A stretch of DNA of 64,000 bases from Rhodanobacter denitrificans (GTDB lineage: Bacteria > Pseudomonadota > Gammaproteobacteria > Xanthomonadales > Rhodanobacteraceae): contig NZ_QFWQ01000008.1 of the NCBI RefSeq assembly GCF_003335105.1, forward strand, positions 124,001 through 188,000, written 5' to 3'. The notes under the pieces are model-generated. The model was not told the DNA's origin. It was given only the letters and a program-made list of their open reading frames with translations, and did no database searches. Of this stretch, positions 42,966-51,653 are shown piece after piece (within the stretch, counting starts at the first letter, position 1; each line of letters opens with the position of its first letter). The position numbers and the translations under genes were made by a program.

Positions 42966-43940
42966 TCACCCCGCCTCGACGACCCGCCGGATCCGCTGCG
43001 CCACCGCCGCATCCAGTCGCGGCAGCAGTTCCAAGGCCTCCAGGTTCTGCTCCAGCTGTTCGCGCTTGCTGGCCCCCAGCATCACGGTGGAGACGTGCGG
43101 ATTGAGCAGGCACCAGGCGATGGCTAGCTGCGCCAGGCCGGTGCCCAGTTCGGCAGCGATCGGCTGCAATGCGCGCACCTTGGCCAGGCGCTCGTCGCCG
43201 TGGCCCAGCACGCTTTCGCGCAGCCACTCGTAGCCGGGCTGGGCCAGCCGCGAGTCGGCCGGCACGCCGTCGTTGTACTTGCCGCTCAACAGGCCGGACG
43301 CCAGCGGAGACCAGATCGTGGTGCCCATGCCATAGGCCTCGTACAGCGGCGCGTACTCCACCTCCACCCGTTCGCGGTGCAGCAGGTTGTACTGCGGCTG
43401 CTCCATCACCGGCGCGAAGAGATGGTTCTCGCGGGCGATCCGGTGCGCCTCGTGAATCGCCTCGGCCGGCCATTCGCTGGTGCCCCAGTAGAGCACCTTG
43501 CCCTGGCGTACCAGCGTGTCCATCGCCGCGACGGTTTCCGCGATCGGCGTGTCCGGGTCGGGGCGATGGCAGAAGTACAGGTCCAGATAGTCCACGCGCA
43601 GGCGCTGCAACGCCTGGTGGCAGGCTTCCATCACGTGCTTGCGCGACAGCCCGCGCTGGGTCGGCAGCGGCTTGTCGTACGCGCCGAAGAACACCTTGCT
43701 GGAAACGCACCAGCTGTCGCGCGGGAAGCGCAAGTCGGCCAGCACGTCGCCCATCACCTGCTCGGCCACGCCGTTGTTGTAGGTTTCGGCGTTGTCGAAA
43801 AAATTCACCCCGCGCTCGTGCGCCAGCGCCAGCAGCTCGCGCGCCTGCGCGCGCCCCACCTGCCGGCCGAAGGTGACCCAGGCGCCGAACGACAGCGCGG
43901 AAAGCTGCAGGCCGGAGGTACCGAGTCGACGGTAAAGCAT
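42966..43940 (-). CDS. aldo/keto reductase (YghZ/Kv-beta-like)
   Basis: 324 residues from MLYRRLGTSGLQLSAL. Single TIM barrel with catalytic tetrad pattern: Asp and Tyr in GVNFFDNAETYNNG (Asp50, Tyr55 type), Lys in SSKVFFG, and His in YLDLYFCHRPDPDTP. NADPH-binding end motif ASKREQLEQNLEALELL. The NNGVAEQVMG and SPLASGLLSGKY segments put it with YghZ/voltage-gated potassium-channel beta-subunit-like reductases, which reduce aldehydes such as methylglyoxal. Divergent from the zinc alcohol dehydrogenase gene with 98 bases between starts; both are aldehyde-detoxification type enzymes. Confidence 0.92.
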   Translation of the reverse strand: MLYRRLGTSGLQLSALSFGAWVTFGRQVGRAQARELLALAHERGVNFFDNAETYNNGVAEQVMGDVLADLRFPRDSWCVSSKVFFGAYDKPLPTQRGLSRKHVMEACHQALQRLRVDYLDLYFCHRPDPDTPIAETVAAMDTLVRQGKVLYWGTSEWPAEAIHEAHRIARENHLFAPVMEQPQYNLLHRERVEVEYAPLYEAYGMGTTIWSPLASGLLSGKYNDGVPADSRLAQPGYEWLRESVLGHGDERLAKVRALQPIAAELGTGLAQLAIAWCLLNPHVSTVMLGASKREQLEQNLEALELLPRLDAAVAQRIRRVVEAG

Positions 43941-44038
43941 GGGGATGCTCCTGTGGCGGGAAAGGCCGCCAGCATGTCCAATCCTCGGGCGCGATACAAC
44001 GGCGTAGTCTTGTGTTCCCGCCACCACCGGAGTTCGCC

Positions 44039-45052
44039 ATGTCCTCGATCACGGGCTGGGCCGCCAGCGCGGCCGGCCAACCGCTGAAGCTGGCCACGTT
44101 CGACGTGGGTGACCTGGGCGCCGAGGAAGTCGAGGTGGCGGTCGACTACTGCGGCATCTGCCACTCCGACCTGTCGATGATCGGCAACGAATGGGGCGGC
44201 TCGCGCTATCCGTTCATCCCCGGGCACGAGGTGATCGGCCGGGTCGTCGCGCTGGGCGCGCAGGCAAAGGGCTTGTCGATCGGCCAGCGCGTCGGCATCG
44301 GCTGGACCGCCGGGAGCTGCATGCATTGCCGCCAGTGCCTGTCCGGCGACCAGAACCTGTGCGCGCAATCGGTGGCGACCATCGGCGGCCACCACGGCGG
44401 CTTCGCCGACAGGTTGCGCGCGCACTGGGCGTGGACGATTCCGTTGCCCGAAGGCATCGACCTGGCCAGCGCCGGCCCGCTGCTGTGCGGCGGCATCACC
44501 GTGCTGAAGCCGTTCCTCGCCTACGACATCAAGCCCACCGCGCGGGTCGGCGTGGTCGGCATCGGCGGGCTCGGCCACATGGCGGTGAAGTTCGCCGCGG
44601 CGTGGGGCTGCGAGGTCACCGCGTTCACCTCCACCATGGCCAAGGCCGACGAGGCGCGCGGCTTCGGCGCGCACCGCGTGGTCGCCAGCCGCGACAGCGC
44701 CGCGATCAAGGCGATCGCCGGCTCGCTCGACCTGCTGCTGGTCACCGTCAACGTGGCGATGGACTGGAACGCATTGCTCGGCACGCTCGCCCCGAAGGGC
44801 CGCATGCACGTGGTCGGCGCGGTGCTGGAACCGATCCCGGTACCGGCGTTCAGCCTGATCGGCAAGCAGCGCGAGGTCTCCGGCTCGCCCACCGGCTCGC
44901 CGGTCGACATCGCCCGCATGCTGGACTTCGCCGCCCGCCACGACATCCGCCCGCAGGTGGAAATGTTCCCGATGGCGAAGGTCAATGACGCCCTTGCCCA
45001 TCTGGAAGCGGGCAAGGCTCGTTACCGCATCGTGCTGGAAGCGGCCAGTTGA
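44039..45052 (+). CDS. NADP-dependent zinc alcohol dehydrogenase (YahK/CAD type)
   Basis: 337 residues from MSSITGWAASAAGQ. Catalytic zinc ligands in CGICHSD and GHEVIG; structural zinc cluster in CMHCRQCLSGDQNLC. Nucleotide-binding GIGGLGHMAVKFA. PLLCGGITVLKP and the overall layout match the cinnamyl-alcohol dehydrogenase-like YahK/AdhC branch, which reduces a wide range of aldehydes with NADPH. A start nine codons upstream is possible but adds an unlikely Pro run. Divergent from the aldo-keto reductase gene. A 14-bp perfect hairpin follows its stop. Confidence 0.92.
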   Translation: MSSITGWAASAAGQPLKLATFDVGDLGAEEVEVAVDYCGICHSDLSMIGNEWGGSRYPFIPGHEVIGRVVALGAQAKGLSIGQRVGIGWTAGSCMHCRQCLSGDQNLCAQSVATIGGHHGGFADRLRAHWAWTIPLPEGIDLASAGPLLCGGITVLKPFLAYDIKPTARVGVVGIGGLGHMAVKFAAAWGCEVTAFTSTMAKADEARGFGAHRVVASRDSAAIKAIAGSLDLLLVTVNVAMDWNALLGTLAPKGRMHVVGAVLEPIPVPAFSLIGKQREVSGSPTGSPVDIARMLDFAARHDIRPQVEMFPMAKVNDALAHLEAGKARYRIVLEAAS

Positions 45053-45065
45053 GCGCCTGCTGCAC

Positions 45066-45100
45066 CACCTGGCGCAGGCGCTCGATGCCTGCGCCAGGTG
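45066..45100 (+). terminator. strong hairpin after the alcohol dehydrogenase gene
   Basis: CACCTGGCGCAGGC-gctcgat-GCCTGCGCCAGGTG, 14-bp perfect stem starting 14 bases after the stop. There is no T-run, so termination is likely but not certain; it could also be a REP-type element. Confidence 0.5.
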
Positions 45101-45255
45101 TTCGAACCGCAGGCGCTGGCGCGGCCCCTTCCGGCGCTTCCCGTGCATTACCGCCCGACTATCGCGATCCAACGCGTAGCGCTGCTTTTTACCCTGGGTG
45201 CTCCGGATGCAGGCACCCGACACAGCGCAACCGGCTTCGTGTCGAGTCAGGACAC

Positions 45256-45268
45256 GACACAAAACCGG
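45256..45268. repeat. 13-bp direct repeat, left copy
   Basis: GACACAAAACCGG, identical to 46185-46197. The two copies bracket the AT-richer orphan gene 45299-46090, 30 bases from its stop and 95 bases from its start. Confidence 0.5.
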
Positions 45269-45298
45269 CTCGCTGATGCCGGCATTCCAGGCCCGGGC

Positions 45299-46090
45299 TT
45301 ACTCTTCCTTGAAACTTGTTACCGTCTTGCTTGTTTCGAGGCTGGGGTTTTTGGAATGAATGAGGACGGCAACGCCATATTTCTCAAGATAGCCATAACG
45401 CGTGATGCCTATCACGACGCCATTGACGTTCAAGGAATGACATTCCACGTCGTGCGCCGGGCCTTGAATCATCGGATTTATCTGCGAGGCCGGATAGGAT
45501 TTGCCAGCCGAACAGTCGTAGCGGACCTCGATCGTTGCCGAGCCCGGCATGTTGGTGGTCTCGGTCGCCGCATAGGAAAAATGCGAACCCTCGACCGAAC
45601 CATCAATGTGGTTGACGCTGATCGTGTCAGCAATGGGCGGCATGGTCGTGGCATTCACCGAAATGCCCTGGGCGCGCAGCGCCATGACACCTCTATAGTT
45701 CAGCGCGAAGAAATAACTCTGCTCAAAACCATTCAACTTCGTCACGCCCACCTGTCTGACAAAACCATTGCCGGCATTCTCGTAAATGCTCTCCGACTCG
45801 GATGAAACCGGCACTGCCACACCCATCTTGTCGACCACGACCTTCGATTCGATGCTTATGCGCTTGAAGCCGACCGGCTTCGCACCGTGCTGCGTTATGG
45901 CGTCGAAAACGTTCTTCGGCAGCGTATCGGGCGAATACTGCTGATGGAGGTAAGCATCCTTGTCATGCAGCGCAACGGCGACCGAGTTGGTCGGGTTTTG
46001 AGCAGAAACTCCCACGCCTTGCGCAAAAGCCGTCGACATGGGCAGTACCACGACCAAAGCCGTAAAAATATTCCTTGCTACGAAATCCAT
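45299..46090 (-). CDS. secreted protein of unknown function, AT-richer than its surroundings
   Basis: 263 residues starting MDFVARNIFTALVVVLPMSTAFAQ, a clear signal peptide; GGGGGAAAGG lies just before the ATG. The mature part is mostly beta-type with no repeats. Only two Cys are seen (RYDCSAG and DVECHSL), about 25 residues apart, likely a disulfide. Segments such as QQYSPDTLPKNVFDAITQHGAKP and VGVTKLNGFEQSYFFALNYRG do not recall a known family. Codon use is visibly less GC-biased than in neighbouring genes, and a 13-bp direct repeat flanks it. Possibly a recently acquired periplasmic or secreted protein. Function not assigned. Confidence 0.7.
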   Translation of the reverse strand: MDFVARNIFTALVVVLPMSTAFAQGVGVSAQNPTNSVAVALHDKDAYLHQQYSPDTLPKNVFDAITQHGAKPVGFKRISIESKVVVDKMGVAVPVSSESESIYENAGNGFVRQVGVTKLNGFEQSYFFALNYRGVMALRAQGISVNATTMPPIADTISVNHIDGSVEGSHFSYAATETTNMPGSATIEVRYDCSAGKSYPASQINPMIQGPAHDVECHSLNVNGVVIGITRYGYLEKYGVAVLIHSKNPSLETSKTVTSFKEE

Positions 46091-46184
46091 CCTTTCCCCC
46101 TGATTTTCAACTTGCATTCCTGGCCATCCGGAACGAAGCCAGCTGCAGAGGCCTGGTTGCAGACCTCCCCTTGCGCCGGAATGG

Positions 46185-46197
46185 GACACAAAACCGG
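46185..46197. repeat. 13-bp direct repeat, right copy
   Basis: GACACAAAACCGG in the 268-bp gap between the orphan secreted-protein gene and pgpA; pairs with 45256-45268. Nothing else is recognised in this gap. Confidence 0.5.
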
Positions 46198-46358
46198 TCC
46201 GGTCATCATGCACGACGCTCTGCGGGCCGTGCAAGATCATTCCAAATGAATCGCATACCGAAAGCTACGACCGGCTGAAAGTCCGATCGACGTTTCGTAT
46301 TTATTTGCGACGCCGCGTTGAAAATCGATTCGCTACTCGACGTTTCCGGCTTGCAGCT

Positions 46359-46871
46359 TCATGCGCCGTATTCGAGTTTGAACGACAGGTACAGTACCGC
46401 CGCGGCGAAAACCCCGGCCACGACGTCATCCGCCATCACGCCCATCCCGCCTTTCACGCGCCGGTCCAGCCAGCGGATCGGCCACGGCTTCCACACGTCG
46501 AACAGGCGGAACAGCACGAAGCCGCATGCGATCGCCCACCACGGTGCGGGCAGCACCAGCAGCGGCAACAGCGCGATCCACTGGCCGATGAATTCGTCCC
46601 ACACCAGGCTGCGGTGGTCGTCGACACCGAGCGCACGGCCGGCCACGTTGCAGGCCCATACGCCGATCGCGAAGCCGGCCACGACCGCCAGCAGATAGAA
46701 CGGCAGCGGCAACCGGCGCAGGAACAGCCACGGCAGCAGCGCGGCCAGCGAGCCGAAGGTGCCCTGCGCCACCGGCGCCAGGCCCGAACCGAAGCCGCAG
46801 GCCAGCCAGCCCGCCGGCGTGGCCAGCAGGGCGCGCCGCTGCTCTGCACTGAGGGTCTTCTTCGCGCTCAC
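46359..46871 (-). CDS. pgpA: phosphatidylglycerophosphatase A
   Basis: 170 residues from a GTG at 46871 that overlaps the thiL stop (GTGA). Inner-membrane enzyme that dephosphorylates phosphatidylglycerophosphate to phosphatidylglycerol. Family motifs: ACGFGSGLAPVAQGTFGSLAALLPW (residues about 22-46), VWDEFIGQWIAL with catalytic Asp/Glu, FVLFRLFDVWKPWPI, and GGMGVMADDVVAGVFAA with the Asp pair. About four membrane helices. The thiL-pgpA order is conserved in many gammaproteobacteria, including E. coli. Last gene of the block. Confidence 0.94.
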   Translation of the reverse strand: MSAKKTLSAEQRRALLATPAGWLACGFGSGLAPVAQGTFGSLAALLPWLFLRRLPLPFYLLAVVAGFAIGVWACNVAGRALGVDDHRSLVWDEFIGQWIALLPLLVLPAPWWAIACGFVLFRLFDVWKPWPIRWLDRRVKGGMGVMADDVVAGVFAAAVLYLSFKLEYGA

Positions 46872-47836
46872 GCGAAGTGCTCCCAGCCTGGCCGGTCCGT
46901 GGCCAGCCACGAGCCGTCGGCGGCACGCACCCGCACGCATTCGCCCTCCACGATACGGCCGATCTTCGTGGCGCCGCAGCCGAGCCGGGCCAGGCCGGCC
47001 TGCAGTTCGGCGACGCGGGCGGCCGGCGCGGTGAAGCACAATTCGTAGTCGTCGCCGCCGCTCAGGGCGAAGTGCAGCGCGGTGGTTTCGTCGTACAGCT
47101 CCAGCAGCGCCGACGAGCGCGGCAGCCACGCCGCCTCGATCTCCGCGCCGACGCCGCTGGCCGTGCAGATGTGCCCGAGGTCGGCGATCAGTCCGTCGGA
47201 GATGTCGATGCACGCCGTGGCCTGTCCGCGCAGCGCGGCGCCAGCCGCCAGCCGCGGCGTCGGGCGGTTCAGCCGCTCGCTCAGGAACGCGCGCAGCCCG
47301 GCGCGGTTGTCGTCGTCGCGCGGCGGATGCTGCACCGCATGCAGGCCGGCGGCCGCGTCGCCCAGCGTACCGGTGACCAGCACCGCGTCGCCGGCACGCG
47401 CACCGGCGCGGGTGAGCGCCTGGCCCGGCGGCACGAAGCCGTGCACGGCCACGCTGATCGTCAACGGCCCGCGGGTGGTGTCGCCGCCGACCAGGGCCAG
47501 ACGCTGCGGTTGCGCCAGCCTGGCGAAACCCTCGGCAAAACCCTCGACGAAGGCCGTGTCCGCGCTGGGCATGGTCAGCGCCAGCAGCGCCCAGGCCGGG
47601 CTGGCACCCATCGCGGCGAGGTCGGACAAATTCACCGCCAGCGCCTTCCAGCCGATATCGGCGGCCGCGGTGCCGCGCGGAAAGTGCACGCCCTCGACCA
47701 GGGTGTCGATCGCCACCGCGAGTTCCTGCCCGGCCGGCACCGCGAGCACGGCGGCGTCGTCACCGATGCCGATGCGCACGTCATCCCGCGCTTGCGCGGC
47801 GTGCCGGCGGATCAGTTCGATCAGGTCGAATTCCAT
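46868..47836 (-). CDS. thiL: thiamine-monophosphate kinase
   Basis: 322 residues starting MEFDLIELIRR. Phosphorylates thiamine monophosphate to thiamine pyrophosphate with ATP. Visible PurM-like motifs: GIGDDAAVL (Mg/ATP-binding Asp pair), VEGVHFP, GWKALAVNLSDLAAMGASP, and the C-terminal DISDGLIADLGHI and SGGDDYELCF. Length and motif order are as usual. It follows the GNAT gene with 21 bases between them and overlaps pgpA by 4 bases. Its link to nusB and ribH mirrors the nrdR-ribD-ribH-nusB-thiL-pgpA cluster of E. coli. Confidence 0.95.
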   Translation of the reverse strand: MEFDLIELIRRHAAQARDDVRIGIGDDAAVLAVPAGQELAVAIDTLVEGVHFPRGTAAADIGWKALAVNLSDLAAMGASPAWALLALTMPSADTAFVEGFAEGFARLAQPQRLALVGGDTTRGPLTISVAVHGFVPPGQALTRAGARAGDAVLVTGTLGDAAAGLHAVQHPPRDDDNRAGLRAFLSERLNRPTPRLAAGAALRGQATACIDISDGLIADLGHICTASGVGAEIEAAWLPRSSALLELYDETTALHFALSGGDDYELCFTAPAARVAELQAGLARLGCGATKIGRIVEGECVRVRAADGSWLATDRPGWEHFA

Positions 47837-47857
47837 CGGGGAAGCCCCCATGCAAGG

Positions 47858-48400
47858 TCAGCGGCTGAACACGAGGGTGGGGCTGTCGTGATAGGTCGAC
47901 GGTTGCCACAGGCGGAAGCCGGCTTTCTCCGCGACCCGGATCGACGCCTGGTTCTCCGGCGCGATGATGCACACCATGCGCCGTTCGGGAAACTGCACCT
48001 CGGCCCAGGCCGCGATCGCCGCCACCGCCTCGCTCGCATAGCCGTTGCCGTGCACCTGCGGCGCCAGTACCCAGCCGCACTCCAGCATGTCCCGCAACGA
48101 GGGTTGCAGTTCGCGCGCGAAGTCGGCGAAACCGACGTCGCCGACGTAGCGGCCGCTGGCTTTTTCCTCGACGGCCCAATAGCCGTAGCCGAGCAGTGCC
48201 CACAGCCCGCGATACTGCAGCAGCCGCTTCCACACTTCCTCGGCGGTGAACGGGCGCCCGCCGATGTGGCGGGTGACCGCGGGATCCGACCAGATTGCCG
48301 TGCAGCTGGCGTGATCGCCGGCCTGGTGCGCGCGCAGGCGCAACCGCGCGGTCTCGATTTCCGGCACCTGGCCGCCCGGCGACCCCGCGGCGCCCGGCAT
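47858..48400 (-). CDS. GNAT N-acetyltransferase, RimJ/RimL type
   Basis: 180 residues. Family features: IETARLRLRAHQAGD at the N-terminus, WAVEEKASGRYVGDVGF, acetyl-CoA-binding region VLAPQVHGNGYASEAVAAIAAWA and the ending ENQASIRVAEKAGFRLWQ. This is the Acetyltransf_3 group that acetylates protein N-termini or small molecules. It is inserted between nusB and thiL, whereas in E. coli these two are neighbours. The start overlaps the nusB stop by one base (TGATG), so translation is coupled. Substrate not deducible. Confidence 0.85.
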   Translation of the reverse strand: MPGAAGSPGGQVPEIETARLRLRAHQAGDHASCTAIWSDPAVTRHIGGRPFTAEEVWKRLLQYRGLWALLGYGYWAVEEKASGRYVGDVGFADFARELQPSLRDMLECGWVLAPQVHGNGYASEAVAAIAAWAEVQFPERRMVCIIAPENQASIRVAEKAGFRLWQPSTYHDSPTLVFSR

Positions 48401-48846
48401 CAGCCGCGCTTCTCGACCGCGCGCAGTTCGCCGGCCAGCTTGTCCAGCACGCCGTTGACGTAACTGTGGCCGTGGTCGGCACCGAAGCGCTTGGTGACCT
48501 CGATCGCCTCGTTGATCACCACGCGATACGGCACGTCGGGGCGGAACTTCAGCTCGTATGCGGCCAGCCGCAGCGCGGCCCGTTCGATCGGGTCGACCTG
48601 CGCCACTTCGCGATCGAGATGCGGGCGCAGGCTGGCGTCCAGTGCGTCGACGTTCTTCTCCACGCCGTGCAGCAGGTCCTCGAAGTAGTCGAGGTCGGCC
48701 ACTTCCATGTCCTGCTCGTGGCGGAACTGCTCGATCACAGCGTTCATGTGGCTGCCGGAGAGCTGCCACGCATACAACGCCTGCAAGGCGCGGCGGCGGG
48801 CGCGCGAGCGCGCGGCCAGATCGATGCCTTCAGGACGCGTGTGCAT
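48400..48846 (-). CDS. nusB: transcription antitermination factor NusB
   Basis: 148 residues, all helical. Binds boxA RNA with NusE (S10) and supports rRNA antitermination. Motifs: RSRARRRALQALYAWQLSG at the N-terminus (RNA-binding Arg-rich helix), DPIERAALRLAAYEL and PYRVVINEAIEVTKRFG, then SYVNGVLDKLA near the C-terminus. Start at 48846 overlaps the ribH stop by one base (TGATG). Confidence 0.96.
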   Translation of the reverse strand: MHTRPEGIDLAARSRARRRALQALYAWQLSGSHMNAVIEQFRHEQDMEVADLDYFEDLLHGVEKNVDALDASLRPHLDREVAQVDPIERAALRLAAYELKFRPDVPYRVVINEAIEVTKRFGADHGHSYVNGVLDKLAGELRAVEKRG

Positions 48847-49307
48847 CACAGCTTCCCGTACAGGTTGACCATCTCCAGCGCGGCGACCGCGGCGTCGGCG
48901 CCCTTGTTGCCGGCCTTGGTGCCGGCGCGCTCGATCGCCTGCTCGATGCTGTCGGTGGTCAGCACGCCGAACGCCACCGGCACGCCGGAGCTGTAGGCGG
49001 CCTGGGCCAGGCCCTTGGCGCATTCGCCGGCGACGAAGTCGAAATGCGGGGTGGCGCCGCGGATCACCGCGCCCAGCGCGATCACCGCGGCGTACTTGCC
49101 GGAGTTCGCCAGCTTGTGCGCGGCCAGCGCGATCTCCCACGCGCCCGGCACGCGGACCAGTTCGATCGCGTCGTCCTTCACGCCGTGGCGCAGCAGCGCA
49201 TCGCGCGCGCCGGCCACGAGGGGTTCCACGACGAAGCCGTTGAAACGGCCGGCGACGATGGCGAAACGGCCTTTCGGGGTGGCGAAATCGCCTTCGATGG
49301 TCTTCAT
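48846..49307 (-). CDS. ribH: 6,7-dimethyl-8-ribityllumazine synthase
   Basis: 153 residues. Condenses 5-amino-6-ribitylaminouracil with dihydroxybutanone phosphate in the penultimate step of riboflavin synthesis and forms icosahedral or pentameric shells. Motifs: [21 protein letters not shown] (substrate-binding Phe/Asn), [11 protein letters not shown], and [17 protein letters not shown] with the catalytic His. It starts 115 bases after ldcA on the same strand and is coupled to nusB. Whether the FMN riboswitch near 52.6 kb also controls it depends on read-through of ribBX and ldcA. Confidence 0.96.
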   Translation of the reverse strand: MKTIEGDFATPKGRFAIVAGRFNGFVVEPLVAGARDALLRHGVKDDAIELVRVPGAWEIALAAHKLANSGKYAAVIALGAVIRGATPHFDFVAGECAKGLAQAAYSSGVPVAFGVLTTDSIEQAIERAGTKAGNKGADAAVAALEMVNLYGKL

Positions 49308-49421
49308 TGCGGATTTCCTTGGGTGGACGCGCGGCCCATGCAGAGCGGGCATTTTACGGGTTTGCCGGGGATCCTGCCCGATTGGATCCCTCTCCTGCTT
49401 GCCCCAGGGGAGGATCCACGC

Positions 49422-50366
49422 TCAAACGCCGGGCGGCAAATGCGGATAGCCGCTGAAGGACAGTTGCGCCTTGCCGCCGGCGACCTGCAGCCGCGCCGGT
49501 GCACCGAACGGCAGGGTGAACTTGTCCGGCTCGTGGCCGACCGGCAGGCCGCCGAGCACCGGCAGACCACTCGCCCGGCGGATCTGCGCGAAGCTGTCGG
49601 CCAGGTCGTAGCCGTTGTCGTAGCTGCTGGGCCGGCACTGGCTGAAATGGCCCAGCAGCAGCGCGCGCTGGCGCCCCAGCACGCCGGACAGGTGCAGCTG
49701 GTACAGCATCCGCTCGATCCGGAACGGCGGCTCGCCCACGTCCTCGACGAACAGGATGCCGCCGTCGATCCCGCGGCCATCGATGCCCGGGAAATACGGC
49801 GTGCCGAGCAGGCTGCACAGCACGGCCAGGTTGCCGCCCCATAGCGGCCCCTCGACGTCGAGTTCGGCGTCGGCCGCGGTGACCCACTCGACCTGCGCCG
49901 AAGGGGAGCGCACGGTGTCCCAGAAGTGCCGCCAGGTGAATTCGCTGAGCGCTTCGGCGCCGAAGTCGGCGCCCAGCATCGGGCCGTTGAACGTGCACAG
50001 GCCGCTCTTCGCATGCAGCGCCAGTTGCAGGGCGGTGAAATCGCTGTGGCCGACCAGCACGGCGTTGCCGCCGCCGAGCCGTTCGCGCAAGGCGTCGTAA
50101 TGCAGTTGCGCCAGCAGGCGGGTGGCGCCGTAGCCGCCGCGGATCGCCAGCGCGATATCCGGCAGTTCGTCCAGCGTGGCCAGCGCATTGAGGTCGCCGG
50201 CCCGCTGCGCGTCGCTGCCGGCGTAGCGCTGCTCGCTGCGCTCGAGCACCTCCAGGCCGCTCAATGCGCAACCGGCCTCGCGCAATCGCGCCACGCCGCG
50301 CGCCATCGCGGCGCGGTCGTGCGGGTAGCCGGAGGGGGCGATCAGGCGGATGCGGGTTTCAGACAT
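49422..50366 (-). CDS. ldcA: LD-carboxypeptidase (peptidase family S66)
   Basis: 314 residues starting MSETRIRLIAPSG. Cytoplasmic enzyme that removes the terminal D-Ala from tetrapeptides in peptidoglycan recycling. Motifs: IRLIAPSGYP, AIRGGYGATRLL, nucleophile Ser in LVGHSDFTALQL, EDVGEPPFRIERML with the catalytic Glu region, and LLGHFSQC with the His. The three catalytic positions Ser-Glu-His are all present. It sits among riboflavin genes, separated from ribBX by a REP-like inverted repeat, and is probably functionally unrelated to them. Confidence 0.92.
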   Translation of the reverse strand: MSETRIRLIAPSGYPHDRAAMARGVARLREAGCALSGLEVLERSEQRYAGSDAQRAGDLNALATLDELPDIALAIRGGYGATRLLAQLHYDALRERLGGGNAVLVGHSDFTALQLALHAKSGLCTFNGPMLGADFGAEALSEFTWRHFWDTVRSPSAQVEWVTAADAELDVEGPLWGGNLAVLCSLLGTPYFPGIDGRGIDGGILFVEDVGEPPFRIERMLYQLHLSGVLGRQRALLLGHFSQCRPSSYDNGYDLADSFAQIRRASGLPVLGGLPVGHEPDKFTLPFGAPARLQVAGGKAQLSFSGYPHLPPGV

Positions 50367-50426
50367 GAGTCGATCATACGGTGCCGAAGCAATGGCTGCA
50401 GGGCGGAGTCATGGCGGACCAGAGCC

Positions 50427-50512
50427 GCTGCGTAGGGCGGGTACCGCCCGCCGCTGTACGTCAAGCACAAGACAAATGCAAAGGCCGGCGGGTAGTACCC
50501 GCCCTACGCAGC
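50427..50512. repeat. 86-bp inverted repeat between ribBX and ldcA
   Basis: Arms 50427-50452 and 50487-50512, 26 bases with two mismatches: GCTGCGTAGGGCGGGTAC and its complement. A fragment (GTAGGGCGGGCACGGGCCGCC) occurs at 1078-1100 and supplies the aroB stop codon. REP-like; could fold in the rib transcript and limit read-through into ldcA and ribH. Confidence 0.75.
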
Positions 50513-50522
50513 GAAGGTGGTT

Positions 50523-51614
50523 TCAGACGTATTCGACCACTTCCAGCCCGAAGCCACCCAGGCCGACCATCTTGCGCGGCGTGCCGAGCACGCGCAGGCG
50601 GCGCACGCCGAGGTCGGCCAGGATCTGCGCGCCGAGGCCGAGCTGGCGCCACTCCTGCTGCTGCGCCTCTTCCGGCGCCTGGGTACCGGGCTGGCGGTTG
50701 AGCCGGGCCAGCAGTGCCTCCGGGGTGTCTTCGCCGGACAGCACCAGCAGTACGCCGCGATCCTCGTCCGCGATGCGGCGCAGGGCCGAGGTGACGGTGA
50801 GGCCGAGATCGTCGCGCTTCAGGTGCAGCACGTCGGACAAGGTGTTGCGCACGTGCACGCGGGTCAGCACCGGCGCGCCGTCGTTGACCCTGCCGCGCAC
50901 CAGCGCGTAGTGCAGGCCGCGGCGAATCGCGTCACGGTAAGCCACCAGCCGGAACGGGCCGAACTCGGTATCCACGTCTTCCTCGTGCACGCGCTGCACG
51001 GTCTTTTCGGTTTCCAGGCGGTAGCGGATCAGGTCGGCGATGCTGCCGATCTTCAGGCCGTGCTTCTGCGCGAAGATTTCGAGCTCCGGCCGGCGCGCCA
51101 TCGAGCCGTCCTCGTGCAGGATCTCGATCAGCACCGCCGACGGCTCCAGCCCGGCCAGCGCGGCCAGGTCGCAGCCCGCCTCGGTGTGCCCGGCACGGGT
51201 CAGCACGCCGCCCGGCTGTGCAGTGAGCGGAAAGATGTGGCCGGGCTGCGACAGGTCCTGTGGCTTCGCATCGGACTTCACAGCCACCTGGATCGTGCGC
51301 GCGCGGTCGTGCGCCGAGATGCCGGTGGTGACGCCCTCCGCCGCCTCGATCGAGACGGTGAAGTTGGTGTGGTAGACCGAAGTGTTGTCGCTGACCATCG
51401 GGCGCAGGCCGAGCTGCCGCGTGCGCTGCTCGGTGAGCGTGAGGCAGAGCAGGCCGCGCGCCTCGCGCACCATGAAGTTCACGTCCTCCGGCCGCACCAT
51501 CTGCGCGGCCATGATCAGGTCGCCTTCGTTCTCGCGGTCCTCGTCGTCGAGGAACACGACCATGCGGCCGGCGCGGATGTCTTCGAGGATTTCGGGGATG
51601 GTGTTGAAGGCCAT
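50523..51614 (-). CDS. ribB: 3,4-dihydroxy-2-butanone-4-phosphate synthase with degenerate GTP cyclohydrolase II domain
   Basis: 363 residues from [13 protein letters not shown]. The N-terminal 200 residues are a complete Rib[28 protein letters not shown]-type [26 protein letters not shown]. The C-terminal 150 residues follow the RibA fold ([29 protein letters not shown]) but lack the zinc motif HSECLTGD...RCDCG; that region reads [19 protein letters not shown] with no Cys. GTP cyclohydrolase activity is therefore not expected, as in the RibBX hybrids described for Shewanella; a true ribA should exist elsewhere. Member of the riboswitch-led unit. Confidence 0.92.
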   Translation of the reverse strand: MAFNTIPEILEDIRAGRMVVFLDDEDRENEGDLIMAAQMVRPEDVNFMVREARGLLCLTLTEQRTRQLGLRPMVSDNTSVYHTNFTVSIEAAEGVTTGISAHDRARTIQVAVKSDAKPQDLSQPGHIFPLTAQPGGVLTRAGHTEAGCDLAALAGLEPSAVLIEILHEDGSMARRPELEIFAQKHGLKIGSIADLIRYRLETEKTVQRVHEEDVDTEFGPFRLVAYRDAIRRGLHYALVRGRVNDGAPVLTRVHVRNTLSDVLHLKRDDLGLTVTSALRRIADEDRGVLLVLSGEDTPEALLARLNRQPGTQAPEEAQQQEWRQLGLGAQILADLGVRRLRVLGTPRKMVGLGGFGLEVVEYV

Positions 51615-51653
51615 GGGATTCGGGAGTCGGATAGGGGATTCGGTGAAAGGCCC

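Noticed and set aside
45299-46197. Insertion sequence
   Set aside because: No transposase and no terminal inverted repeats; only the short direct repeat and base composition hint at acquisition.
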